Source: Mesorhizobium sp. B2-3-4 (lineage in GTDB: Bacteria > Pseudomonadota > Alphaproteobacteria > Rhizobiales > Rhizobiaceae). Taken from it: a stretch of 64,000 nucleotides of DNA. Below are positions 48,401 through 57,360 of the stretch, piece after piece. The stretch spans positions 1 through 64,000 of the forward strand of contig NZ_VFVY01000020.1 of NCBI RefSeq assembly GCF_006442315.1, in the 5' to 3' direction. Each line of letters begins with the position of its first letter. Position 1 is the stretch's first letter. The notes below the pieces were generated by a model. That model was not told where the DNA came from. It worked only from the letters and a program-made list of their open reading frames with translations, and searched no databases. The position numbers and the translations under genes are program-made.

Positions 48401-50836
48401 CGACGCCATCGAGCCGTTGACGAGCAGCGTGCCGGCATTGACGTTGGTGGTTCCGGAAAACCCGCTGGTGCCGCTGGTGAGTGTCAGCGTTCCAGAACCC
48501 TGCTTGGTGAAGGTGCCGGTGCCCTCGATCCTGCCCTGATAGGTCGCGCTGGCCGACCCGCCCGCTGTAAACGTGCCGGTCCGGATTTCCACCCGGCCGA
48601 AGCCGGAGAAGTCGCCGACTGTCTGGTCGAAGCCGTTGAGGTCGAGGATACCGCCAGCGCCGATGATCGCCCCCGTCGTCACCAGCCGGTCGTTGCCGCC
48701 CAGGATCAGGCTGCCGAAGGTCAGCTTCGTGCCGCCCGTATAGGTCTGCACGCTGCTCAGCGTCAGCGTGCCGTTGCCTGACTTCTCGAAACTGCCCTCG
48801 CCCGAGATAACGCCGGAATAGGTGGGGGTGAGGTTGGAATAGAACAGCAGCCTGCTGTGGTTGACATAGTCGCCGTTCAGCGTGCCGTTGCCGAGGAAAT
48901 TGCCGAGGTTCAGCTGTCCGCTGTTGATCGTGGTGCCGCCGCCATAGCTATTGGCCCCCGTCAGCGTCGACGTGCCGGTGCCGTTCTTGATCAACTGGCC
49001 GCTGCCGGAGATGACGCCGGCATAGCCGAGGCCGAAATCGCTGGAGCGGTCGATGATCAGCGTGCCACTGTTGGTGACATTGCCCGTAATGCCGCCCGTC
49101 GTGCCGCCATTGCCGAGTTGCAGCACGGCTCCCGACGAGATGGTGGTGACCGGCGTATAGGTGTTGTCAGCGGTGAAGATGGTGGTGCCGGCAATGATGT
49201 TGACGGCGCCGGGCCCGTTGCCGTCGAGCTTCGGCGCGAACACGTAATTGCTGGACGTATGGTTGAAATTCACCGCTTGCGGGGCGACGGCGGTGCTGAC
49301 GAATATCGCCGTCGATGCCTCGAGCGTGCCTGGCGCCGCCGCCGGGCTGGCGGCTGCGGCTCCGATGTTGATCGTGCCCGAGGAGCCGGCGACACCGCCG
49401 ATGCCGATGCCGCCGGTGCCACCGTTGACCCTGACGACGCCGCCGTCGGAGATGGTCAGCACGCCTTTGCCGGTCCCGCCGACGGTCAGTCCCTGCAGAT
49501 CGCTGGGGCCGGAGCCAAGCGTGTCGCTGATCGTCCAGAGCGAGCCGGCTCCGGTCACGGTCACCGTATCCGAAGTTGCCGCCGTGGCATCGCTGGCGCT
49601 GGCGATGTTGGTGTAGCCGGTATTGAGCTTGCCCCCGCCCGACACCGTCACCGTCGCGGTCGAGTTGGTGGCGTTGCCGAGATAGAGCCTGTAGGGCGTG
49701 GTGAAGCTCGAGCCCGCGCCATCGACGGTGATCGCCGCCTTGGAATTGACGGTGTTGGCGATCCTGGCATCGCCGCTGAGGAAGCTGCTGGCGGTCGAAT
49801 CGATCAGGAAACTGCCGCCGTTGAGAACGTTCAGCTCCGAGGTCTGGCTGGTCGAGCCCATCGCCAGCGGCACGTTGTTGTAGGCGCCGGTGAGCTTCCA
49901 TTGCGATCCGGCGCCGGTGATCGTCACCTTGCCGTTGGTGATGCCGCCGGGCGGCGTGCTCAGTATAGGGTTGGCCGTGCTCGTCACTTGCCCGCCGGCG
50001 GAGATGAGCAGCGTACCGGTGCCGACCCCGCCCACGGACAGGTTCTCGGTCGTCCACCTGGCGCCGCCCGAAACCGTGGCGGTGCCGACGCCCGTGGCAT
50101 TGCCGCCGACATAGCTGAGCTTGGTGGTGGCGGTGGCGTTGTCGAGGAGCTGGAAATCGCCCTTGCCGGTGACGCCGATGATGAAGGTGGCGATGCCGGG
50201 ATTGTTCATCGTGAAATCGGAACCGCTGCCGGTGACGATCAGTTGGCCATCGGCCAGCGCGGAACTTTCGCCGATCATGACATTGCCGCTGGACAACAGC
50301 TTGCCCCCGGCCTCGGCGCGCACGCGGCCAACCGCGCCGGCGTCGGCCGAGATCGACAGGAAACTGTTCGTCCACTGCGAGCCGGCCCCGGTGATGGTGA
50401 CGGTGCCGGAGGATGACGGATTGTTGGCAACGACACCGCCGGCGCTGGTGACCTTGCCGCCGCCCGAGATCGTCAGCGTGCCGGTGCCGTTGTTGCCGAC
50501 CATGAGATAGTTGTTTGCCACCGACAGCGTGCCGGCGCCGGTGACGACAAGGGCGCCGTTCGATCCGGCCGCGTTGCCGATGATGACGGTCTTGGCCAGC
50601 GCCCCGGCGGAACTGATCGTGGCTGTGTTGGCGAGGCTGTCGATGACCAGGTCGTCGGCGGCCGTCGGCAGCGCGGGCGACGTCCAGTTTCCAGGCGTGA
50701 ACCAGTTGTTGGAAATCGACCCGTTCCAGGTCAGCGAAGCGCCCAGCGCCAGCGTCGAGCTCGACACCAGCAACGCCGCGCCGGCCAGCACGAGCTTGGC
50801 ACGGCGGCCTGTTGTCGGACGCATCTGTCTGTCCAT
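45455..50836 (-). CDS. Autotransporter with beta-helical passenger and C-terminal barrel
   Basis: 1793 residues. The signal peptide (about residues 1-33, ending ALGASLTW) is followed by a passenger. Its first third has repeated 'GTGTLTISGGG ... VTITGAGSQW' units (PEP-CTERM-associated/AIDA-like repeats). Its middle has autotransporter-associated beta-strand repeats ('SGVISGSGQLIKNGTGTSTL', 'GGTTINSGQL'). The last 280 residues are a type Va outer-membrane barrel ending in the expected Phe (SFSARF). It should be exported through the outer membrane as an adhesin or surface protein. ATG 50836 follows AGGA; ATG 50824 is possible. It is monocistronic. Confidence 0.93.
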   Translation of the reverse strand: MDRQMRPTTGRRAKLVLAGAALLVSSSTLALGASLTWNGSISNNWFTPGNWTSPALPTAADDLVIDSLANTATISSAGALAKTVIIGNAAGSNGALVVTGAGTLSVANNYLMVGNNGTGTLTISGGGKVTSAGGVVANNPSSSGTVTITGAGSQWTNSFLSISADAGAVGRVRAEAGGKLLSSGNVMIGESSALADGQLIVTGSGSDFTMNNPGIATFIIGVTGKGDFQLLDNATATTKLSYVGGNATGVGTATVSGGARWTTENLSVGGVGTGTLLISAGGQVTSTANPILSTPPGGITNGKVTITGAGSQWKLTGAYNNVPLAMGSTSQTSELNVLNGGSFLIDSTASSFLSGDARIANTVNSKAAITVDGAGSSFTTPYRLYLGNATNSTATVTVSGGGKLNTGYTNIASASDATAATSDTVTVTGAGSLWTISDTLGSGPSDLQGLTVGGTGKGVLTISDGGVVRVNGGTGGIGIGGVAGSSGTINIGAAAASPAAAPGTLEASTAIFVSTAVAPQAVNFNHTSSNYVFAPKLDGNGPGAVNIIAGTTIFTADNTYTPVTTISSGAVLQLGNGGTTGGITGNVTNSGTLIIDRSSDFGLGYAGVISGSGQLIKNGTGTSTLTGANSYGGGTTINSGQLNLGNFLGNGTLNGDYVNHSRLLFYSNLTPTYSGVISGEGSFEKSGNGTLTLSSVQTYTGGTKLTFGSLILGGNDRLVTTGAIIGAGGILDLNGFDQTVGDFSGFGRVEIRTGTFTAGGSASATYQGRIEGTGTFTKQGSGTLTLTSGTSGFSGTTNVNAGTLLVNGSMASSAFQVNSGGALGGTGTVGATTIANGGTLVGVAGQTLTLSSLALNDTSNLNVSLGAASTTPLFNVTGALTLDGKLSVSDAGGFGNGTYRIANYGGSFTNNGLVIGTVPPGFNPGDWSIQSGGGVVNLLVATGAGEQYWDGANMAPGAVANGRGGNGTWDAASTNWTNAAGDINAAWASQKAVFAGTPGTVSVVGSQTFTGLRFVSHPTDWTYTLSAGAGGALVTNSAATEIIVAADPAATVNNAIINVGISGTGSIVKLGDGRLTLGAANSYQGGTTIKEGELVAAANGALGTGGVSVTGAPAATLKPSLRFAGAVSAGSLSISTQNGSVVFDNQSSAGSATVTNQGNGKAVFLAGSSAGSALITNESGGTTAFRGDNASTTAKVINQSGGKLDISTFDVAGPCNCVSLGSVSGAGDIALGAHTLKTGALNLDETISGIIADSGALAKGSFTKDGTGKLILSGANTYLGITTVNAGTLQVDGSLGSADLTVASGATLGGNGTIGGLAGGTVTIQAGGHHAPGASIGTQTINGNYRLAGTLDIEVDTASADKVVVTGTVDVSGGTLALHELTGTGWQPSQTYTIIDNQGAGAVTGQFASISHVYAFLTPDVSYTGDDGNNVVLTLTRNAVDFSSVAQTPNQKAAAGGIEALGAGNPVYNAIAPLSADSARFAFDQLSGEVHATVAGVLLDDSRLPRDAALARAGAAIAEPGARGFWMQGAGLARSLDGDGNAVDADASTGAFFAGIDTTIADGWMLGFLGGISVTSLDIDDRASSADVTSVHLAAYGGGMIDSVQLKFGAGYSHHDIDTARNPAFAGFSDDLKTSYGASTVQVFGEASHAFDLGPTKIEPFAGLAYVHLSTDGFGEDGGQAALSSGGLRNDATFTTLGARLSRTFELGASALDVKASLGWRHAFADLPAASLSFAGGDAFTVTGVPIARDALALQVGVDFNLGPSSRLGLVYDGQFASGAMENAFKASFSARF

Positions 50837-51157
50837 TCGGTTCCTGTCCCCACGGCTCGCGGACCGCCCTTTACGGACAGCGCAACATCCCCTCGGGCGC
50901 GCCGGCCGGCGGCCCGTCCCGAAAAGCTAGAGGCGCATGAGCGTGGTCGATACCGGCAGTTAGGGACAGATACGGACAATTCGGGACATCGGGCGGCCCC
51001 GACCGCCCCGCAAACGATGCGCGAGGCATGATCCGGCCCCGTCCGCCCGTCGATCCGCGCCGCCGACCGAATCGGCGGTCATGGCGATCTGGCGGGGCGG
51101 CGGCCATTGTGGAACGATATCGCTCCCGCAACGTTTTATCGGGTTGGGAGGAACCTC
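50837..51157. other. Divergent intergenic region
   Basis: About 320 bases between the autotransporter and the DUF2270 gene, holding both promoters. I see short direct GGGACA motifs near 50963-50989 (AGGGACAGATACGGACAATT, CGGGACATCGG) but no gene, RNA or clear terminator. Confidence 0.4.
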
Positions 51158-51850
51158 ATGAACGATGCGCCGGCAACACCCGTCGGCAGGCCGCTTTCGC
51201 CAGGCGAACTGGTTACCGTGATGTCGCATTTCCATCGCGCCGAGATCGCCCGCATGGCCGGCTGGCGCGACCGCCTCGATCGCACCAGCAACTGGGCGAT
51301 CACGGTTGTCGCGGCGATGCTGTCGGTGTCGCTGTCGACGGCCAGCGCCCATCATGGCGTGCTGCTGTTCGCCATGCTGCTGGTGCTGCTTCTGTTGTGG
51401 ATCGAGGCGCGCCGCTATCGCTTCTTCGATGTCTATCGCGCCCGCGTGCGCCAGTTCGAGCGTCACTATTTCGCGCAGATCTTCTCGCCGCAGCCCGATT
51501 TCGCCTCCGACTGGCTGCTTGTCGTCGGCGAGAGCCTGCGCACGCCGAAATTCCTGGTCTCGCAGCGCGTGGCGCTGGCCCGCCGCCTGCGCCGCAACTA
51601 CCTGCACATGATGCTGATCCTGCTGCTCGCCTGGATCCTCAAACTGTCGACCCCGAGTCTGATCGACCAGGCCGTTCCGGCTGGCTTTGTCGGCACGTTG
51701 CGCGAGGCGGTCGCCGCGGCGGCGCTGGGTCCCATTCCGGGCATCGCCATCGTCGCCGGAGTGGCCCTCCTCTATGCCGGCCTGCTGGCCGCCGCCTTCC
51801 TGACCCCGGGCGACGACGGCGAACTCTCCTTCGGTGATGTCCATGTCTGA
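51158..51850 (+). CDS. DUF2270 family membrane protein
   Basis: 230 residues. An N-terminal cytoplasmic helix (VTVMSHFHRAEIARMAGWRDRLDRTSNW) is followed by two membrane helices (AITVVAAMLSVSLSTAS, GVLLFAMLLVLLLLWIEARRYRFFDVY). Two more lie near the C-terminus. The pattern is that of the uncharacterised DUF2270 family. The ATG at 51158 is preceded by GGGAGGAA. It lies 91 bases before the antiporter gene in the same direction and may be co-expressed. Function unknown. Confidence 0.8.
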   Translation: MNDAPATPVGRPLSPGELVTVMSHFHRAEIARMAGWRDRLDRTSNWAITVVAAMLSVSLSTASAHHGVLLFAMLLVLLLLWIEARRYRFFDVYRARVRQFERHYFAQIFSPQPDFASDWLLVVGESLRTPKFLVSQRVALARRLRRNYLHMMLILLLAWILKLSTPSLIDQAVPAGFVGTLREAVAAAALGPIPGIAIVAGVALLYAGLLAAAFLTPGDDGELSFGDVHV

Positions 51851-51941
51851 GATGGATTCCTCTTCGCCCTGAGTGACTGCAACGCAAACGTCGGCCGCGC
51901 GTTGTGATGGTCAGTCCGCAGCGGTGGGTTGAAGGGGCTCA

Positions 51942-54269
51942 ATGATTCCATCGGCAACAAGGTCGAAGCTCGCGGCTGGCTTTTCACTGGCCATTCTCAT
52001 TCTGGCGCCGGCAAGCCACGCGCTGGCGGCGCAGCCTTCCGGTCACGCCTCCGGCATGGGCGGCTCGGCCGAAGGCCTGTTCGTCGCCGAGATCGTGCTC
52101 CTGCTTCTGGTCGGGCGCGGCCTGGGCGAAGTCTTCCAGCGCTACGGCCAGCCGGCGATCATGGGCCAGTTGGTCGGCGGCATCCTGCTGGGGCCGTCGC
52201 TGTTCGGCTGGATCTGGCCCGATGCCCAGCACCTGATCTTTTCCACCGACCCGGCGCAGAAAAGCATGATCGATGCCGTCTCGCAGCTCGGCATCCTGCT
52301 GCTCCTGCTGCTCACCGGCATGGAAACGGATCTGCGCCTCGTGCGGCGGGTGGGCGCGGCCTGTTTTTCGATCTCCATCACCGGCGTCATCATACCCTTT
52401 GCCTGCGGTTTCGCGCTGGCGCAGTTCCTGCCCGACACCCTCCTGCCCGAGCCGGCCGAACGCATCGTCGCGGGGCTGTTCCTCGGCACCGCGCTGTCGA
52501 TCTCCTCGGTCAAGATCGTCGCCATGGTGGTGCGCGAGATGAACTTCATGCGCCGTAATCTCGGCCAGATCATCGTCTCCTCCGCCATCATCGAGGACAC
52601 GATCGGCTGGCTGATCATCGCCATCACCTTCGGCATCGCCACCAATGGCAGCCTGCAGGTGCTGCCATTGGTGCTGACGGTCGCCGAAGTGGCGCTGTTC
52701 ATGGTGTTCTCCTTCACCATCGGCCGCCGCCTCGTGTTCACGCTGATCCGCTGGAGCAACGATTCCTTCCGCAGCGAGTATGCGGTCATATCGGTCATCC
52801 TGATCATCATGGGCGTGATGGCGCTGATCACCAATCTGATCGGCGTCCACACCGTGCTGGGTGCCTTCGTCGCCGGCATACTGGTGGGCGAATCGCCGAT
52901 CCTGTCCGACCATATCGAGGGCCAGTTGCGCGGCGTCATCACCGCCCTCTTCATGCCTGTCTTCTTCGGCATGGCGGGCCTGTCCGCCGATCTCACCGTG
53001 CTTGCCGACCCGACGCTGGCCTTGCTGACCCTGGCTCTGGTGATGATCGCCAGCATCGGCAAGTTCTCGGGCGCTTTCCTCGGCGGCCGGCTCGCCGGCA
53101 TGTCGCTGAAAGAGTCCACCGCCGTCGGCAGCGCCATGAACGCGCGCGGCTCGACCGAGGTCATCGTCGCCTCGATCGGCCTGTCGATGAACATCCTGTC
53201 CCACAATCTGTTCACGATGATCGTCACCATGGCCGTCATCACCACGCTGGCCATGCCGCCAATGCTGCGCTGGGCGCTCGGCCGGCTGCCGGTCGGCGAT
53301 ACCGAAAAGCAGCGCGTCGACCGCGAACTGCTCGACGAACGCGGCTTCGTCTCCAAGCTGGAGCGGCTGCTGCTTCTGGTCGACGACAGCCCGCCCGGCA
53401 AGTTCACCGCCTATCTTGCCGGGCTCGTCGGTGGCGGCAGCGGCATGCCGACCACGCTGCTCCACCTCGAGGGCGCCCGACTGTCAGGCACAGCCCGCGC
53501 CAGGGGTCCCGAGCGGACCTCGAAGGAAGTCAAGAAAGGGGCGGCCAGAAGCGCCAGGGCGGTCAGCAAGGCCGAGGATACGCCGGTGGAGAAAGTGCAT
53601 CTGACGGCCCGTAGCGAGCTCGAAGCCACCGCCGAAACGATCGCCGAGGAAGCCCGCAAGGGCTATGGCCTGCTGCTGGTCGGCCTGGAGACCATGCTGA
53701 CCGAGAAGGGATCGTTCACCGCCGCGGTCAACGATCTCACCAGCGGCTTCGACGGCCCGCTCTGTCTGGTGCTGAACGGCGCCGGATCCACCAGCAAGAT
53801 GCCGGTGCTGCGCGCCGGCGCCACCATTCTGGTTCCCGTCAACGGCACCGAAGTAGCGCGGCGCGCGGCCGATTACGCGCTCGCTCTGGCCCGTCCCCAC
53901 CGGGCGCGCGTAAAAGTCCTCTATGTCTCGCAGGCGCGCAAGGGCAGCCGGCCAAGCTCGGTTTCGCACCGCCGAGAGGAGGCCGTGCTCAAGGATGTCG
54001 CTGATCTCGCCGACCGCTATGGCGTCGCCGTCGAGACCGCGATCAGGACGCGCGCCACCCCCGACAAGGCGATCGCCAGGGAGGCAGCCAAGGGCGTGGC
54101 GATGGTGGTGATGGGCGTCACCCAGCGGCCTGGCGAAGAGCTGTTCTTCGGCGACACGGCGACCGCCGTGCTGGCCTCCGTAGCCTGCCCGGTCGTGCTT
54201 CTGGCCAGCGAGCGCGTCAAGCGCGCCGAGGCCGGCGCCGAGGAGGCGGCAGCCGAAATCAGTGCCTGA
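51942..54269 (+). CDS. CPA2-type cation:proton antiporter fused to universal stress domains
   Basis: 775 residues. A signal-like first helix (AILILAPASHALA) is followed by a CPA2/Kef-type exchanger of about twelve helices (43-440), with QPAIMGQLVGGILLGPSLFG, SISSVKIVAMVV and NARGSTEVIVASIGLSMNIL. The C-terminal 330 residues are cytoplasmic. A degenerate universal-stress-like region (450-615) precedes a full UspA domain (about 625-760) with MGVTQRPGEELFFGDTATAVL, the nucleotide-binding loop. It should exchange Na+ or K+ for H+, with nucleotide or stress control. KTN domains are absent. Confidence 0.9.
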   Translation: MIPSATRSKLAAGFSLAILILAPASHALAAQPSGHASGMGGSAEGLFVAEIVLLLLVGRGLGEVFQRYGQPAIMGQLVGGILLGPSLFGWIWPDAQHLIFSTDPAQKSMIDAVSQLGILLLLLLTGMETDLRLVRRVGAACFSISITGVIIPFACGFALAQFLPDTLLPEPAERIVAGLFLGTALSISSVKIVAMVVREMNFMRRNLGQIIVSSAIIEDTIGWLIIAITFGIATNGSLQVLPLVLTVAEVALFMVFSFTIGRRLVFTLIRWSNDSFRSEYAVISVILIIMGVMALITNLIGVHTVLGAFVAGILVGESPILSDHIEGQLRGVITALFMPVFFGMAGLSADLTVLADPTLALLTLALVMIASIGKFSGAFLGGRLAGMSLKESTAVGSAMNARGSTEVIVASIGLSMNILSHNLFTMIVTMAVITTLAMPPMLRWALGRLPVGDTEKQRVDRELLDERGFVSKLERLLLLVDDSPPGKFTAYLAGLVGGGSGMPTTLLHLEGARLSGTARARGPERTSKEVKKGAARSARAVSKAEDTPVEKVHLTARSELEATAETIAEEARKGYGLLLVGLETMLTEKGSFTAAVNDLTSGFDGPLCLVLNGAGSTSKMPVLRAGATILVPVNGTEVARRAADYALALARPHRARVKVLYVSQARKGSRPSSVSHRREEAVLKDVADLADRYGVAVETAIRTRATPDKAIAREAAKGVAMVVMGVTQRPGEELFFGDTATAVLASVACPVVLLASERVKRAEAGAEEAAAEISA

Positions 54270-54279
54270 CGCCTTCGGT

Positions 54280-54423
54280 CTAGAGGCCGAAGAACTGCCG
54301 CCCGATCATATATCCCAGCGCCGCCGCGACCAGCGGGAAAAGCGCCGGCGCCGCCTTGCTGAAGAAGGAAACCTTTGTGTCCTTGGGCGGCACATATCGT
54401 GCGTTGCCGAGATTCTTGGTCAT
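54280..54423 (-). CDS. 47-residue membrane protein
   Basis: A small ORF starting at ATG 54423 behind GTAGGACC, encoding MTKNLGNARYVPPKDTKVSF and then one hydrophobic helix (KAAPALFPLVAAALGYMIGR), ending QFFGL. The N-terminal half is polar and basic, so it is probably a single-pass inner-membrane peptide. It faces the antiporter gene end-to-end. The hairpin CTTCGG/CCGAAG at 54273-54292 spans its stop codon and could end both transcripts. Its partner is unknown. Confidence 0.6.
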   Translation of the reverse strand: MTKNLGNARYVPPKDTKVSFFSKAAPALFPLVAAALGYMIGRQFFGL

Positions 54424-54714
54424 GGTCCTACCCCACCACTTAATTAGTAAAGGCTGATTAACAGCAGGGCCACATTAACGGCTTGCAAAGAAATTCGGTC
54501 GAATCGCTGACTTTCAACGCCTCATTTCGAAGGAAAATCCACGGGCTGGGGAACCGAACGGCTTGTCCCGGGGTTGAGGCGGTCGGGGGCTTGCAGACGT
54601 GTCCACCATCTTGACGACATTGACGATTTGGGTGCCGCACCGGTCCCGGGCGAGGATTCCGCGCTGGCCGACGACACGCAAAGGCATCAACCGATCCCTG
54701 ACGAACGAGGCGCC

Positions 54715-56976
54715 ATGCAAACCGGTACAGCGACCATAGGCGATCGCCACCTCGCTTTCCTTTCGGGCGGCGGTGAGCTCGGCCGCCTCATCGCTGCTTT
54801 CGACTGGGCCGCGACCTCCATCGGGCCGATCGCCGGCTGGCCGCAGAGCCTGAAAACGGCGGTGTCGCTGATCCTGCGCTCGAATGTGCCGATCGTGATG
54901 CTGTGGGGCGAGGACGGCGTCATGATCTACAATGACGGCTATTCGCAATTCGCCGGCGGCCGTCACCCGCAATTGCTCGGCTCGAAAGTACGCGAGGGCT
55001 GGCCCGAGGTGGCCGACTTCAACGACAATATCATGAAAGTATGCCTGGGCGGCGGCACCCTCGCCTATCGCGAGCAGGTCCTGACGCTGAACCGCACCGG
55101 CAAGCCCGAACAGGTCTGGCTCGATCTCGACTATTCGCCGGTACTCGACGAAAGCGGCGAACCGGCTGGCGTCATCGCCATCGTCATCGAAACGACCGCC
55201 AAGGTCGCCGCCGAACGCTGGCGCGCCAGCGAGCGCGATCGACAGCGGCAGATGTTCGAACAGGCGCCGGGCTTCATGGCGATGCTGTCCGGTCCCCAGC
55301 ATGTTTTCGAGCTGACCAATGCGGCCTACATGCAGCTCGTCGGCCACCGCGACGTGATCGGCCTGCCCGTCCGCCAGGCCTTGCCGGAGGTGGAAGGCCA
55401 GGGCTTCTTCGAACTGCTCGATCGGGTTTTCAACTCGGGCGAGGCCTTTGTCGGCTATACGCTGAAGGCCGAGCTGCAGCGCACGCCGGGCGGCGCGATC
55501 GAAGATCGCTTCATCGATCTCGTTTATCAGCCGGTGCGCAATCCGGGCGGGGACGTCATCGGCATCTTTGTCCAGGGCGTCGACGTCACCGACCGGCTGA
55601 TCGCCGAGAGCGCGTTGCGCCAAAGCGAGGCGCAATTCCGCACGTTCGCCGAGTCAATGCCCAACCATGTCTGGACCGCGACGCCCGACGGACTGCTCGA
55701 CTGGTTCAACCCGCGCGTCTACCTCTATTCGGGCAGCCCTCCAGGAACGCTCGACGGCGACGCCTGGGCCGGCATCGTCCACCCGGACGACATTGCTTCG
55801 ACCGCCGAAAAATGGCGCGGGGCATTGGCCGAAGGCGCTTTCTACGAGACCGAGTTCAGGCTTCGCCGACACGACGGCGACTATCGCTGGTTCATCGTGC
55901 GTGCCGTCCCCATTCGCGATGCCGATGGCGCCATTCTGCGCTGGATCGGGACCAACACCGATATTGACGACCAGAAGCAGGTGGCGCAGGCCCTGCTGCA
56001 GAGCGAGCGCCGCCTGCAGCTGTCGCAAAACGCGGCAGGCATCGCGGCGCTCGAACTCGATATCGCCACCGGTATCGTGGTCGGCTCCGAGGGCTTCTGG
56101 GAACTCTGGGGGCTGTCACCGCGCGACAGCGTGCACATCTCGGTATTGGAAAGCATCGTCATTTCCGACGACAAGGACGTCCGTTCCAATCAGGAGACAC
56201 GTGAGAAAGGCACCGCCGTGCCCGCTGTCGAATACCGCATCCGGCGGCCCGACACCGGCGAGTTGCGCTGGCTGTCGCGCCACATCGATTTCGTCCATGA
56301 CGAGACCGGCAAACCGATCAAGATGTTCGGCGTCATGCAGGATGTGACCGACCGCCGCGAGGCGCAGGCGCGGCAGGAACTGCTGACCCATGAACTCGAA
56401 CACCGCATCAAGAACATCCTGGCGATGGTGGCGGCCATCGCGTCGCAAACCTTGCGCAACACCGATATCTCGACGGCGAGCGCCACCTTCAACGAGCGCT
56501 TGCGCGCGCTTGCCAACGCGCACGACATCCTGAACCAGACGCGCTGGACAAGCGCCTCGATCCGCGAGGTGGTCGACAACACCATGGCCACCTTCCCGCT
56601 CGAGCAGATATCGATCTCCGGCCCGGCGCTGCCGATCAACCCAAAGATGGCGCTGACGCTGGCGCTCGCCGTCAACGAGCTCGCCACCAACGCGCTGAAA
56701 TATGGCGCGCTGTCGACGCCGGGCGGCAGAGTGACGATTGAGTGGGCGCTGCATCCGGCGCAGGAGACATCGGGCGCAGCCCGGCTGATCTGGCGCTGGC
56801 GCGAGCAAGGCGGCCCGCCCGTGACACCACCGACCCGGCGCGGCTTCGGCCGGTTCCTGATCGAGCGCGTGCTCGGCACGGATTTCGGCGGATCGGTCCA
56901 GATCGATTATCGTCCCGATGGCGTTGAATGCGTGCTGGATGCGCCGGCGCCGCAATTGCCGACAGCGCGCTATTGA
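54715..56976 (+). CDS. HWE-family sensor histidine kinase with several PAS domains
   Basis: 753 residues, soluble. PAS-type domains lie at about 25-165, 185-300, 305-430 and 435-550, the last two with PAC motifs (YRWFIVRAVPIRD, RWIGTNTDIDD, MFGVMQDVTDR). The kinase core begins with HELEHRIKNILAMVAAIASQ, the HWE phospho-His motif. It continues to the N-box LAVNELATNALKYGAL and the WRE of IWRWREQGG, which places it in the HWE family common in rhizobia. Several members sense light or redox, but no LOV cysteine motif is evident. The ATG follows GAGGCG. It is translated just before a receiver protein gene. Confidence 0.92.
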   Translation: MQTGTATIGDRHLAFLSGGGELGRLIAAFDWAATSIGPIAGWPQSLKTAVSLILRSNVPIVMLWGEDGVMIYNDGYSQFAGGRHPQLLGSKVREGWPEVADFNDNIMKVCLGGGTLAYREQVLTLNRTGKPEQVWLDLDYSPVLDESGEPAGVIAIVIETTAKVAAERWRASERDRQRQMFEQAPGFMAMLSGPQHVFELTNAAYMQLVGHRDVIGLPVRQALPEVEGQGFFELLDRVFNSGEAFVGYTLKAELQRTPGGAIEDRFIDLVYQPVRNPGGDVIGIFVQGVDVTDRLIAESALRQSEAQFRTFAESMPNHVWTATPDGLLDWFNPRVYLYSGSPPGTLDGDAWAGIVHPDDIASTAEKWRGALAEGAFYETEFRLRRHDGDYRWFIVRAVPIRDADGAILRWIGTNTDIDDQKQVAQALLQSERRLQLSQNAAGIAALELDIATGIVVGSEGFWELWGLSPRDSVHISVLESIVISDDKDVRSNQETREKGTAVPAVEYRIRRPDTGELRWLSRHIDFVHDETGKPIKMFGVMQDVTDRREAQARQELLTHELEHRIKNILAMVAAIASQTLRNTDISTASATFNERLRALANAHDILNQTRWTSASIREVVDNTMATFPLEQISISGPALPINPKMALTLALAVNELATNALKYGALSTPGGRVTIEWALHPAQETSGAARLIWRWREQGGPPVTPPTRRGFGRFLIERVLGTDFGGSVQIDYRPDGVECVLDAPAPQLPTARY

Positions 56977-56991
56977 CCAGGTAAGCTTGCA

Positions 56992-57360
56992 ATGAACATT
57001 CAGCCCGCCGCCACCGTCCTCGTCGTCGAAGACGAAGCGTTCCTGTTGTTCTCCATCGCCGACGAATTGCGCGAGGCCGGATATCACGTGCTGGAGGCCA
57101 GCAATGCCGACCAGGCGATCGAGCTGCTGGAGACCCGGGGAGACATCGCCATACTGTTCACCGATATCGACATGCCCGGTTCCATGGATGGGCTGCGTCT
57201 GTCGGCCGCCGTGCGCGACCGCTGGCCGCCGGTCAAGATCATCATCACATCCGGCAAGCAGCAGCCGGCCCGCGACGCGATGCCGAGCGGCGGCGTCTTC
57301 CTGCCCAAGCCCTATGCGCCGGCGGCGGTTGCAGCGACCATCCAGGGGTTGCTGCACTAG
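56992..57360 (+). CDS. Single-domain response regulator (CheY-like receiver)
   Basis: 122 residues forming one receiver domain. Acidic pocket residues are in VVEDEAF, the phospho-acceptor Asp in FTDIDMPGSMDG, and the Lys in LPKPYAP. No output domain follows. It starts 15 bases after the HWE kinase gene, so the two form a pair. Single-domain receivers of this type serve as phosphorelay links or sinks in rhizobia. Confidence 0.92.
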   Translation: MNIQPAATVLVVEDEAFLLFSIADELREAGYHVLEASNADQAIELLETRGDIAILFTDIDMPGSMDGLRLSAAVRDRWPPVKIIITSGKQQPARDAMPSGGVFLPKPYAPAAVAATIQGLLH

